Positions 10,967-19,872 of a stretch of DNA of 64,000 nucleotides are shown here, piece by piece; position 1 is the stretch's first letter; every line of letters begins with the position of its first letter. Location: NCBI RefSeq assembly GCF_036373705.1, contig NW_027102661.1, positions 1 through 64,000 of the forward strand, in the 5' to 3' direction. A model generated the notes under the pieces. That model had not been told where the DNA came from. It was given only the letters and a program-made list of their open reading frames with translations, and did no database searches. This DNA comes from Amia ocellicauda. Taxonomy: Eukaryota; Chordata; Actinopteri; Amiiformes; Amiidae. The position numbers and the translations under genes are program-made.

Positions 10967-11039
10967 TGTTTCCGCCCAGTTTCGAACCAGGGACTTCTCG
11001 CGTGTGAGGCGAACATGATAGCCACTACACTACAGAAAC
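10967..11039 (-). pseudogene. tRNA-Val (CAC), degraded
   Basis: 73 nt with loop CTCACAC. It has an acceptor-stem mismatch (CAGAAAC instead of CGGAAAC on the plus strand), a changed T stem, and GCGAG instead of GCGAA in the 3' anticodon stem. Probably non-functional. Confidence 0.7.
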
Positions 11040-11605
11040 CAACCTGTCCTGGGGTTTCGATTGGCTCCCATCGAAGCAGGCTGGTAAAACGCGCACAGGC
11101 GTTTCCCGTGGGCCTGCCTGTGAGATAAAGGTTTCTATTTTCACTGACCTATATTGCATTGCTCAAGGGCACATCAGGACACTTTGGAAACTCTTTTAAA
11201 GGAAGAATGCCCTGAGCTATGACAAGACTTACACTTACCCCAACAAGGTGATGCTCAATGGCTTGTTCAAACAGCTGCTGCTCGTCTTGTGCCACCATCA
11301 GACAATCACAGAGCTATTGTGCCTTCTACACCTTACGGTAGCAACAAATCTAACTACTGCTTTACTTTAACAATAATAATGACGGCGACCACGATGACAA
11401 CAAGAACAACAACAACAACATCATCATCATCATCATCATCAGATTTTAATTAAAAGTGGCTACACCAGCGTTTACAATTTCAACCTGTCGACGGACGGAC
11501 GCTCTGAGAGCACCGATTTCGGGCACTCCAATGAAGAAAAGCTACCCACCGCCTCCGGGGAACCACGAGGGCAAACAGGACGAAAAGGGCCGGCCCACAG
11601 CAGGC

Positions 11606-11678
11606 TGTTTCCGCCCGGTTTCGAACCGGGGACCTTTCGCGTGTTAGGCGAACGTGATAACCGCTACACTACGGAAAC
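11606..11678 (-). tRNA. tRNA-Val (AAC)
   Basis: 73 nt, essentially identical to vertebrate tRNA-Val(AAC), with one substitution in the D-arm region. All stems pair, the loop is CTAACAC, the T loop is TTCGAAA, and a TTTT tract about 20 nt downstream (plus-strand AAAA at 11583-11586) can serve as the Pol III terminator. This is the best AAC copy in the window. Confidence 0.95.
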
Positions 11679-11988
11679 TGACACCGCCGCGTCTTGCTTC
11701 AAACGGTTACCGTTGAAGCCTGCTGGTAAAACGGGCTCAGGCATTTCAGGTCGGCTAGACTGTGAGATGGCGTCTGAAGTGCCGCGAAAGGATGCCATTT
11801 TCACAGACCTGTTTGGCATTGCTAAAGGGCACATCAGGACACTTCGGAAACTCTTTCAAAGGCAGGACGCCCTGCGCTCTGACAGTGCCTGCACTTAGCC
11901 CAACAAGGTGATGCTGAATGGCTTGTTCAAACGGCTGGTGGTCTTCCGTCACCACCAGACTATCAGAGCTATACTGCGCCTTCAACTA

Positions 11989-11994
11989 CATAAG
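11989..11994. repeat. Left target-site duplication of E2 (CATAAG)
   Basis: Identical to 27628-27633 at the other end of E2. Six-base duplications are the known signature of Maverick/Polinton integration. Confidence 0.9.
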
Positions 11995-12179
11995 AGTAGA
12001 TAGTAGGGTTTTTTGGGCGCGGCCTATTTTGTTATGACGTATGCCCTAAGCTTATTAATATTCCTACGTCATAATTGGGGGGCGTGATTTTAGGTAGAGT
12101 TATTTCCTTAATTATTCCTACGTCATATCCGTCAGAAAGTGTACACCCATAAAACCCTGAACATCAAGGCCACCCATAA
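11995..12179 (+). repeat. Left terminal inverted repeat of E2
   Basis: 185 bp, pairing with 27443-27627. It contains GGGCGCGG and GGGGGCGTG GC boxes and three TGACGTA cores, the latter two within inverted TATGACGTAGGAAT-like units. The layout recalls adenovirus terminal repeats with ATF and Sp1 sites. Confidence 0.95.
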
Positions 12180-12223
12180 ATACCCCCACCCCTCTGAAGG
12201 CAACGCCCCGAAACTCTCCTCTC

Positions 12224-12231
12224 TATTTAAG
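12224..12231 (+). promoter_or_regulatory. TATA-like box of ORF1 (E2)
   Basis: TATTTAAG lies about 70 bp upstream of the ATG at 12298 and downstream of the TGACGTA-rich inverted repeat. Confidence 0.5.
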
Positions 12232-12297
12232 AACCCGCGCTGCTTTTAGGCAATACCTCTTTAATTCTCAGCATCAGAAACATCCCGCTTCTTCAAC

Positions 12298-13008
12298 ATG
12301 TCCAGCGACATCAACATGAAACCCCGCAAGAAACAATCCCGGGCAAGGGTTCCTGTACTCACCAATTTGAAGATTGAACGCTCCTGGGTGTTGTTCTGGG
12401 GGGCTCGACGGGGTTACCGCTTTAAAAGGGATCCCAGCTATGTTGGAGTGGAGCTTTTTGCTTTGGGAGAGAAGGAGGGTACGTTGGAACCTTTTGAGAC
12501 GGTAATTGAATACTCTTATGAGGACTGGTTGAAGGTGATGGCCTGGAGAGATCTGGGGCTTGTGGATAAGACTCTAGAAGGCTTGCAAGAGGGTCCAAGA
12601 GAATGCGAAATGGAGTCTCCGACTCAGGGTTTTGAAAGGTGTGAATGGGAAAGCTTGCAGAACTACGGTAGAGTGGTGAAGAGTCTATCTCTAACTACAG
12701 ATCGTAAGGTTTTGTTTAGCAGTACCCTGATTACAAACCCTATTGAAGGGGGTGTGGAGGATCCAGAAAAACAGGTTACTGAAATTATGTTTGACGCCGT
12801 GGACTGGCCGTTCTTGAAAGAGGTCATAAACTGTATAAATGATGGTTTTGACATCTTGACCAAATGTTCGCAACTGGATTTGGTTAGAAGGAGAATATGC
12901 TGGATTATGGATTATATATCCCCCTTGAATGACGACGACGATGATAAAACAGACGACGTGTGGGGTTTTGGAGGGGGGTCTGACGGCTCAGGGGCTACTC
13001 TCTTCTAA
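12298..13008 (+). CDS. ORF1, left-end accessory protein of unknown function
   Basis: 236 residues, and the only complete copy in the window. The N-terminus is basic (KPRKKQSRAR, residues 8-17) and could be a nuclear signal. Residues 25-110 are mixed charged and aromatic. Residues 150-205 are predicted helical with several cysteines, then an Asp run (about 209-213) and a Gly/Ser-rich tail. It is the first gene after the inverted repeat, with a TATA box, so probably expressed early; that is inference. I recognise no family. Confidence 0.7.
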   Translation: MSSDINMKPRKKQSRARVPVLTNLKIERSWVLFWGARRGYRFKRDPSYVGVELFALGEKEGTLEPFETVIEYSYEDWLKVMAWRDLGLVDKTLEGLQEGPRECEMESPTQGFERCEWESLQNYGRVVKSLSLTTDRKVLFSSTLITNPIEGGVEDPEKQVTEIMFDAVDWPFLKEVINCINDGFDILTKCSQLDLVRRRICWIMDYISPLNDDDDDKTDDVWGFGGGSDGSGATLF

Positions 13009-13023
13009 GAGGGCGGTGTGTCG

Positions 13024-13051
13024 TGACGTAGTGAAGAGATAGGATAAAAGG
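13024..13051 (+). promoter_or_regulatory. ORF2 promoter: TGACGTA site plus TATA-like box
   Basis: TGACGTAG (13024-13031) is followed at 13043-13051 by GATAAAAGG, 36 bp before the ORF2 ATG. The same pair is kept in E1, E3 and E4. TGACGTA is the ATF/CREB-type core also repeated in the inverted repeats, which suggests a common activator. Confidence 0.5.
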
Positions 13052-13086
13052 CGCAACAATTCAATCATGGTTGAAAATTAAAGAGA

Positions 13087-13605
13087 ATGTCTTACCTGAA
13101 AGCTGCGGACGTCGACAGGCTCTACAGGCCTCTTCAAACCCGGGATCACCCCTGGTTCTATTCCCCAGATTTTGTATACACTCTGGAACCCTTTGACTGC
13201 GGTTACTCTCCAAGACCTCAGACCCTGGACTGCTTCTGCAACTGGTTCTGTCATCAACACTCTGCAGCTAACCTGAGAGCGCTATTACACCATGTGCTTG
13301 ACAGAAAAGTAGCCAACGCGAGCCTTTTCTCTACAGATTTAACCATCGATGAGGATCAACTTTCAAACCTGGAAAAGTTAATGGCTGCTGTAACAAAGAC
13401 CGGGGGGTACGAACACTGGGATGAAGCGCTCAAGGGGGCCAAGAATGATATTAGGCCATTTCATCAACATCTGTATGACCTTTTACTGAGCATGTTTAAT
13501 ACACCTCTGTTTACTTTTAAAATAGGTCATATTGTTGTTTTATTTACATATGTAACTGAGGTGTGTGCCTACAAGATAAAGAAACAGGTATATTTGTTGA
13601 TATAG
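13087..13605 (+). pseudogene. ORF2/ORF3 deletion fusion (E2)
   Basis: The first ~46 codons of ORF2 join in frame to ORF3, starting at its LDCFCNWFC segment. Everything between, including the ORF2 Cys-His region and the ORF3 start, is deleted. The 172-codon open frame is a by-product of the deletion, with no GT-AG boundary, and is unlikely to be an original gene. Confidence 0.8.
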
Positions 13606-13716
13606 ATCAAGTAACCAATCATCTGATTTCTTTTTGTCTGGACCGTAGAAAAAATTGTTGTGTATGTTATACTTTTCTCAAATGTCTAAAAAGGGGTATC
13701 TGCTCTCCTGAAGTTG

Positions 13717-13738
13717 AATAAAAAACCTTGTATAAAAA
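13717..13738 (+). promoter_or_regulatory. ORF3 polyadenylation signal and integrase TATA box
   Basis: AATAAA at 13717-13722 fits the 3' end of the ORF2/ORF3 transcript. TATAAAAA at 13731-13738 lies 40 bp before the integrase ATG. The close spacing recurs in every copy. Confidence 0.55.
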
Positions 13739-13777
13739 CTTTGCGCATAGTGTGGGTCTGTGTGGTTATTTGACAGA

Positions 13778-14830
13778 ATGACTCGGCAAGCTCCCCAAAT
13801 GCAGGAACTATACTACAACCCAGCCAAGATTGGGGGTTTGGCGGGTAAGAAGGGTTTTCAAAGAGGACTCGCTGAGGCCGGAGTGAAGGTTAATGATGTG
13901 GTTGTTTCAGAATGGTTACGGGAACAAGACGCCTATACCTTACATAAACCTCTCAGGATTAACTTTAAAAGAAACCGCGTATATGCAACTGACATAGACT
14001 CACAATGGCAAATGGATCTAGTCGATATGTCAAATTTATCAAAACATAACAATGGTCACAAATTGATGTTGATGTGTATCGATGTGTTATCAAAATATGC
14101 CTGGGCTCGCATTCTACATAATAAAACAGGTCGGGCGGTGACAAGGGCCTTTGAGGATATATTGTCCCAGGGTCGATGTCCTAAAAAACTGCAGACTGAT
14201 AAAGGAAAAGAGTTTCTCAACAGAGAATTTCAGAATCTACTGAAGAGACACAAAATACATCATTTCACCACCGGTAATGAGCTTAAGGCATCGGTAGTGG
14301 AGAGGTTTAACCGCACCATAAAGACCAAAATGTGGAGATATTTTACAGCGGTCAACACGTTCAAGTATTTTGATAAAGTTCAGGATTTTATCGATACTTA
14401 CAACCAAGGGTATCACACCAGTATTAAAATGAAGCCTATAGATGTGGATCAAAGTAATTCTTTTAAGGTCTATAAAAAATTATACGGACCATTTATTAAG
14501 AAGGGAAAAACTACTTATAAGTTCAACATCTGTGATGTGGTTCGCGTTTCAAAGCTAAGGAGTACTTTTACAGTTACCAAACAGTTGGCTAGAGACCCCC
14601 CCGTGTACCGGTTAAAAGACTATGACGGGGAGAATATAGAAGGAACGTTTTACGAAGCCGAGTTACAAAAAATTATTGTGGGTAAAGACAGTGTATACAG
14701 AGTTGAAAAGATATTAGCTGAAAAAACCCAGAACCGGAAAAAATATGTGTTGATGAAATGGCTTGGATGGCCTGAAAAGTTCAATAGTTGGGTCCCGGAA
14801 CAACAGGTTTGCGATATTCAATCCTTATAA
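13778..14830 (+). CDS. Retroviral-type integrase with chromodomain
   Basis: Inserts the linear element DNA into the host chromosome. 350 residues from the ATG at 13778; the longer upstream frame lacks an ATG. It is an rve-type DDE integrase: Asp80 in WQMDLVD, Asp141 in QTDKGKEF and Glu175 in VERFNRT. A C-terminal chromodomain (about 306-342, RVEKIL to FNSWVP) could direct integration to marked chromatin. This copy is uninterrupted but lacks 13 residues found in the other copies at about 264, probably weakening the fold. The family is that of Maverick/Polinton and adintovirus integrases. Confidence 0.93.
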   Translation: MTRQAPQMQELYYNPAKIGGLAGKKGFQRGLAEAGVKVNDVVVSEWLREQDAYTLHKPLRINFKRNRVYATDIDSQWQMDLVDMSNLSKHNNGHKLMLMCIDVLSKYAWARILHNKTGRAVTRAFEDILSQGRCPKKLQTDKGKEFLNREFQNLLKRHKIHHFTTGNELKASVVERFNRTIKTKMWRYFTAVNTFKYFDKVQDFIDTYNQGYHTSIKMKPIDVDQSNSFKVYKKLYGPFIKKGKTTYKFNICDVVRVSKLRSTFTVTKQLARDPPVYRLKDYDGENIEGTFYEAELQKIIVGKDSVYRVEKILAEKTQNRKKYVLMKWLGWPEKFNSWVPEQQVCDIQSL

Positions 14831-14833
14831 CAA

Positions 14834-15598
14834 CATGCCCGCGGGTGTGTTGGGGGCATTACTTTCGATACTCAAGATCGAATCAGGAGGCTTCTACGTG
14901 ACTCTACCCAGTAACGCCTCTCTCGATATATACCCTAAAAATGAAATATTTGGAATTTGGAAAATCTATAGATCTAAGGGGGTCGTGGGAAGTGGGGTTG
15001 GCGGAAATACAGTATCCTTACACTTGGGCTGTTTTACAAGATAAGGATGCCACTTTCGCCATTTTTGATGATGTTAAAAAGAGTCAATGGACATTCACGA
15101 TACAAGGAGGTTATTATGACAATGTGGATAAAATATTAGATGAGATGCATAAACAGTTCTCAGAAGGCACCCCCAACATCAAGCTATATTACAACCCTAT
15201 TAAAAACAGAGTGTACAAGGTGTCAAAACCAGGTATTAGCATTCAAACCAGCGGCCAACTGGGGCGTATATTAGGGTTCTATTCGGACACAGAGAGCAGG
15301 TTCTCAGAAGTGGTGTGGCGGCTTTTACACTCTTTATGTGTATACGGATATCATAACCCACCAGAGGGTCTGGGATAGTTATGTCCCCCTTTTGAGAAAT
15401 GTACTTATTAAAGGTAAAAGCAATGACATGGTCACAATTACTTATGACAAGCCACACTACGTACCAGTCTCAAAGACCCACTTTGACAACATCACGATCG
15501 AAGTAAAATCGGATCAGAATATCAACGTACCCTTCCGCTTCGGTAAAGTTAATGTCAAACTACATTTTCGACCCCTGAAACAGTGTGTACATTATTAA
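14834..15598 (+). pseudogene. Minor capsid (penton-like) protein, E2 copy
   Basis: As in E1, but the MESGG start codon is ATC here, so only the upstream ATG at 14834 remains. A net 11-bp loss near 14948 shifts the frame in addition to the frameshift common to all copies near 15315. The C-terminal half is open to 15598. Confidence 0.85.
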
Positions 15599-15599
15599 A

Positions 15600-16087
15600 A
15601 TGGCTACCTCGAGGGGTTATGTAGATCCTAGCGCCTATGTGGATTATTACAAGATGCAAGATGGAACGGCTTGCCCGGTTTTGTAGGAGCCCCCACAATG
15701 TATGGCGCCGGTCTAGGAGGACTCTTTCATGGTCTCTTTAGAATGGCCGTACCCCTGCTTAAGAGAGGCTTTGCTATAGCCAGACCCCACTTGAAATCAG
15801 CGGCTAAAAATATTGTTAGTGACGTGTTCACCAATGTTATGAACCGGGCAGCTAGCCATGAGCATCAGGAGGGTTCGGGTCTCATGGTAATGGCGAGGAG
15901 GGGGGGTAAAAGAAGAAACAGCATGTGTCCACCAGGGCGACGAAGATCCGTGGCTAACAAAAAACGAAGAATCTCTCATTCTCCAACATATCGTGGAAAC
16001 ACTCGGAGAAGGAAGCAGCACAAGAAAAAACCTGCAAAAAGAAAGTCTCAAAGAAAGAAAAATAGAGCCTCAGGATACATCTTTTAA
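15600..16087 (+). pseudogene. Basic core-like protein, frameshifted (E2)
   Basis: A one-base loss near 15660, after the DYYKMQ segment, takes the frame to an early stop. The Gly-rich and Arg/Lys-rich remainder is open from about 15671 to 16087 without an ATG at its beginning. Confidence 0.85.
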
Positions 16088-16089
16088 AC

Positions 16090-17394
16090 ATGTCTTTTTT
16101 CCACAGTCTATCGGAAGTATGCGTCAAATCAGAACTGGATCTGTTTACAGTTCCATACACTCAAACGAGTATAGATAAGATCATATATGTAGAGATTCCC
16201 CCTCTATCTGCAATTTCAAACACGGCCCCTCTGGAGTTTTTTATAGCTGGCAATGGCGAGGATTATATTGATTTGAATAACACATTTATTTTAATGAACT
16301 GTAAAGTGACTGATTAGGATGGCGATGCAATCGAGAATACGGCCATCGCTGGGGTCATCAATTACCCGGTGGCCACCATGTTTTCACAGGTGGATGTGAC
16401 CCTAAGAGATCGGCTCATTAGTCAAAGCAGCAATACTTACCCCTATAGAGCCATGATGGAGTGTAAACTTAATTATAGTGAGGAGACCCTAAGCAAACAG
16501 TTCAGCCCCGGCCTTTTCTTCAAAGACATCTCGGAAGCTATGGACGACAAGGATCCAGAGGGACTCAATAAGGGTTTGCAAAAAAGAACGGCCTCTTCAA
16601 CAGAAGGGAGGACCTTTGAGCTAATGGGGCATATCCATGCAGACATATTTTTCCAAGAAAAACTCATGCTCAACGGGGTAGACATTAAAATTAAAATGAT
16701 CCGTAGTAAAAATGCTTTTTGTCTGATGACCCCTGATACGGAAAAATATAAACTGACCATATTATCGGCCTCGCTGTTTGTGAAAAAAGTGTCCGTCTCC
16801 CCGGCGGTTAAACTAGGACACGCGCAGGCGTTAATGACGGCAAACGCCGAGTACCCGATCGAAAGAGTCTATATGAAAGTCCACAGTATCCCCGCAGGGA
16901 CACGGGTGATGAACCAGGAAAATCTGTTTCTAGGACAGCTCCCAAAACAGGTTATTATAGGTCTCGTGGATAATGATGCATTTACCGGGGTTTACAACAA
17001 GAACCCCTTTAACTTTAAACATAACGCGGAATTTATAGCGTTGTACGTCGATGGTGTGCAGGTTCCATCCAGACCTTTTCAACCTGACTTTGAAAACGGC
17101 AATGCGGTTCGTGAATATGACAGTCTAGTACTGGCTACGGGTCGCCATCTCAAGGATCAAACTCTGCTGATCGATCGCCGGGAATACTGCAGCGGTTACA
17201 CCCTGTACGGTTTCAACCTGACCCCTGACGAAGAGTGTGGACAACATTTTTCACTGATGAAGACGGGCAATATGCGTTTGGAGATGCGTTTCAAGCAGCC
17301 TCTACCACGCACTGTAAATATGGTCGTGTATGCTGTGTTTGACAACATTATTGAGGTGAATCGGAGGAGAAACGTTCCGTATGATTATTATTAA
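16090..17394 (+). pseudogene. Major capsid (hexon-like) protein, one stop codon (E2)
   Basis: Forms the capsid shell; Maverick double-jelly-roll family. Diagnostic segments are MFSQVDVTL, LISQSSNTYPYRAMMECKLN, DIFFQEKLMLNGVDIKIK and RSKNAFCLM in the first half, and GYTLYGFNLTPDEECGQH with PLPRTVNMVVYAVFDN near the end. The frame of 434 codons is continuous except for TAG at 16315-16317. The protease ATG follows its stop by one base. Confidence 0.93.
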
Positions 17395-17395
17395 A

Positions 17396-17953
17396 ATGAA
17401 CACCAGAGAGTTCAACCACAACATGAATGCCCTGGCCGGCTCACGGAAACTGTTTCAAGGAGTCTACGCCTGCGATCAGCTGCCTAAATTTAAGATCAAG
17501 AATTTACCTGCAATGTACATAATCAACACACACCCTAAAAATATGCCCGGAGAACATTGGCTGGCTATTTATCTAAGGGAGGACCACCGTGGAGAATTTT
17601 TTGATTCCTATGCAAACCCCCCGGATTTCAGACCTTTCCCTCGGAAGATCAATAACTTTCTGCTCAACAACTGTCAAGAAACCATTTACAGCGGTCGTCA
17701 AGTACAAAGTCTTCAGACCTTCACTTGTGGTCAACACTGTGTGTTTTTCTTATATCATAGATCTAAAGGAAGGTCATACCCCGATATTATGGCCTTGTAC
17801 AGTGAGGATTTAGGCCAAAATGATAAAAAAGTGGCAGAGTTTGTCAGGACACTGTGGACCCCCCCTTATAACACAATGACTTACGACCCTAGCCAGCCAT
17901 GTATACAGATGGGGTGTTCTTGTGAGGATTTTAAAAGATGTCATGCGTGTTAA
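17396..17953 (+). CDS. Adenain-type cysteine protease
   Basis: Matures capsid proteins in the assembling particle. 185 residues from the ATG at 17396, preferred over an upstream ATG overlapping the capsid gene because ATTAAAATG is the start context of its neighbours. Catalytic residues by alignment of motifs are His54 (GEHW), Asp70 (FFDSY), Gln107 and Cys111 (TCGQHC), with spacing close to adenovirus protease. The C-terminus is Cys-rich. It is the last gene before the convergent junction. Confidence 0.93.
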   Translation: MNTREFNHNMNALAGSRKLFQGVYACDQLPKFKIKNLPAMYIINTHPKNMPGEHWLAIYLREDHRGEFFDSYANPPDFRPFPRKINNFLLNNCQETIYSGRQVQSLQTFTCGQHCVFFLYHRSKGRSYPDIMALYSEDLGQNDKKVAEFVRTLWTPPYNTMTYDPSQPCIQMGCSCEDFKRCHAC

Positions 17954-17997
17954 GGTGAAAAAATAATGAAAACAGCCTTTGAATCATTAGTTTTGTT

Positions 17998-18046
17998 TTT
18001 ATTCAACACAATTCTTATACAAAGCAGGGTTTATGGTATAAATAAA
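17998..18046. terminator. Convergent polyadenylation signals
   Basis: AATAAA on the plus strand at 18041-18046 serves the rightward capsid/protease transcripts. TTTATT at 17998-18003 is AATAAA on the minus strand for the leftward set, so the two 3' ends overlap. The same arrangement is at 34680-34738 in E3 and near 50587-50635 in E4. An adjacent A tract varies from about 13 (E2) to about 25 bases (E4). Confidence 0.6.
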
Positions 18047-18120
18047 TGAACAACATTTGAAAAAAAAAAAAATTGTTTGTCGGGTCATTATTTACAGGGG
18101 AGACAAATAAAAACATGAGA

Positions 18121-18866
18121 TTAATAAGCTTCCCAACGATGGATAGATCCTGAGGATGGTCGCTCAGCACGGTCAGAGTAATGAGATATCGGAGTCAGAT
18201 CAGGCTCCACCTCTTTACACAGACGGATTTTTTGTCGCGTTTCCTGGTTAGGAACTGTTGATTGGGGCATGTTCAGACAGGCCATCGCCTGTAGGAAAGC
18301 ATTCCAGCCTACAGGTCGGCGACTATCGGGTACCTTATTAGTGCTAGTGACACTCTTCAACAAATCAAACATGTGTGAACCTTTGATCAGTTGTCCTTTA
18401 AACAAACAAATTCACCCTGTTCATTCCAAGCCGTTACCCGCGGTTTCTGAACCATTTTGTGCAGGATATATTCTGCATTTCTTTTGCTTCTGGCCGGCAT
18501 GTTTCTCAAATCATCCGTTACAACATCTCCCTCTGAACTCTCAACAGGTTCGGTCACCGCAACATCTTTATCAACCGTACCCCCCGCATCAGCCCCAGAA
18601 CCATTTTCTTGAGAGGCCATGGTTAAAGTTAAAATGTTTTGATCTTTTTCACCCTGTCTAACCAGACGGAGGTAGCGCTGTAACGTGTTGGTATACAACT
18701 GAGCTTTGGAATACTGATTTAAATCGGCCCTGGCCTGTATAGCTTTCATTTCAGAGTCCAGGTTGTTTTCGGCCGTTTGTCTAATGGGCTCTGGCCCGAC
18801 AACATTTTTTCTCAGTTTCTCAAGCTGCTCCTGAGGGATCAAAAACATTTTCTGAGCATATTCCAT
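18121..18866 (-). pseudogene. Conserved Maverick protein, frameshifted (E2 copy)
   Basis: Same gene as the intact E3 copy at 34815-35558. A one-base insertion in an AAAC-rich run near 18400 breaks it after about 155 codons; the rest is open in another frame down to 18121. Confidence 0.8.
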
Positions 18867-18868
18867 TA

Positions 18869-19204
18869 TTAACCCACTCTGGAAGCTAGAAGACTGGTTA
18901 GGAAAGGCACGGCTATGCTCAACAGCGGTCCTATAAAACCCCCGGTTTGATTAATCTTCTTTCTTTTTCTTTTAATAGAATACTTCTTATTAGCGATGAT
19001 CTTGATAACCGCTTTTTGTTTTTTGAGTTTAGAATGTTGAGAAGTGGTTAGGGGTATATTACCGCGTAAGATGTTAAAAGCTATTTCACACAGGGTCTCG
19101 ATCAAATCCGAGGGGGCCCCTGCCAGCACAGCTTTCCTATGGCGCGGGCTCCCCTCAAATAACATTTGCAAAAGTGGCAGATTTCTTTTAATCCGAACAG
19201 ACAT
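18869..19204 (-). CDS. Small basic protein with hydrophobic C-terminus (conserved in Mavericks)
   Basis: 111 residues, open in E2, E3 and E4. Residues 1-60 are helical (LPLLQMLFEGSPRHRKAVL then a LCEIAFNILRGNIPLT segment). Residues 65-85 are strongly Lys/Arg-rich, and the last 24 are GGFIGPLLSIAVPFL-like and hydrophobic. This basic-then-Gly/hydrophobic layout is found in a small protein near the ATPase of many Mavericks and resembles adenovirus core precursor X; virion role is inference. It is separated from the next gene by two bases. Confidence 0.75.
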   Translation of the reverse strand: MSVRIKRNLPLLQMLFEGSPRHRKAVLAGAPSDLIETLCEIAFNILRGNIPLTTSQHSKLKKQKAVIKIIANKKYSIKRKRKKINQTGGFIGPLLSIAVPFLTSLLASRVG

Positions 19205-19219
19205 TCTTATGTATTTCCT

Positions 19220-19872
19220 TTACTTTAGCACATACACTGCCGGCCAATCGGGCGGGCACAAACCTGTTCTGAGGCGAAAGTCTTCTGGGGTTTGTGCTTT
19301 TAAGTCCGCAATCAAGTCCCCATAGGGTTTTTTGGTGGCATCCTCAAATGCCTCCAAAAAGAACTTGGTCTGGTTAGGGTACATTTGACGAGCCAAGACG
19401 GTGACCTGTAGTTTATCTCTGGGGTTTTTAAAAATAATTATATAATTGGCATTTAAATTAATAGTGCGGCTTTTTTTACCTTGAAAAAATAGATTTTGAA
19501 CTAAATAAATAATACTTAAATTCCTATGATGAGTGTACTTTGTGAAAGCTTTTTCCACTTCACTGTTGTCACCGGCCTGCTCCATCAGGTCATCAAGGAT
19601 CACTAGATTAGTTTGACCGGGCGGGAACAAGTCATCGTCACACAACGAGGCGGGGAGACCTTGCACAAATTTCAGATTATTTTTTTTCGAAGCCAAATCA
19701 TCGTAGAGAGGTTGCCAGCAAGAGTAACACCACACTATGTTGTCAAGAGCTTGGGACACGGTTGTGTCCACATCTTCTATGATGTTCTTTATAAGATAGC
19801 TCTTCCCCGAATTGGAGGGACAGGCTATAATACAGGAGAAAGGGTGTTATCAAAACCACCGCTAATATCCAT
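19220..19872 (-). pseudogene. Packaging ATPase, frameshifted (E2 copy)
   Basis: Same gene as E3 35903-36571. An 8-bp loss near 19848 separates the start from the body. The first Gly of the Walker A motif is Cys here, and the final residues are lost to an early stop at 19220. Confidence 0.85.

Larger units (their letters stand above)
8161..11994 (-). repeat. tRNA-Val array between E1 and E2
   Basis: Four tRNA-Val genes or remnants (8185, 10005, 10967, 11606) in repeated spacers with AAC/ATC trinucleotide tracts near 9776-9840, 10430-10502 and 11398-11440. A Tc1 transposon occupies 8356-9540. An empty Maverick target (CATAAG, 10736-10741) lies in one spacer, and the array ends with the occupied target at 11989-11994. 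I see no protein gene other than the transposase remnant. Confidence 0.85.
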
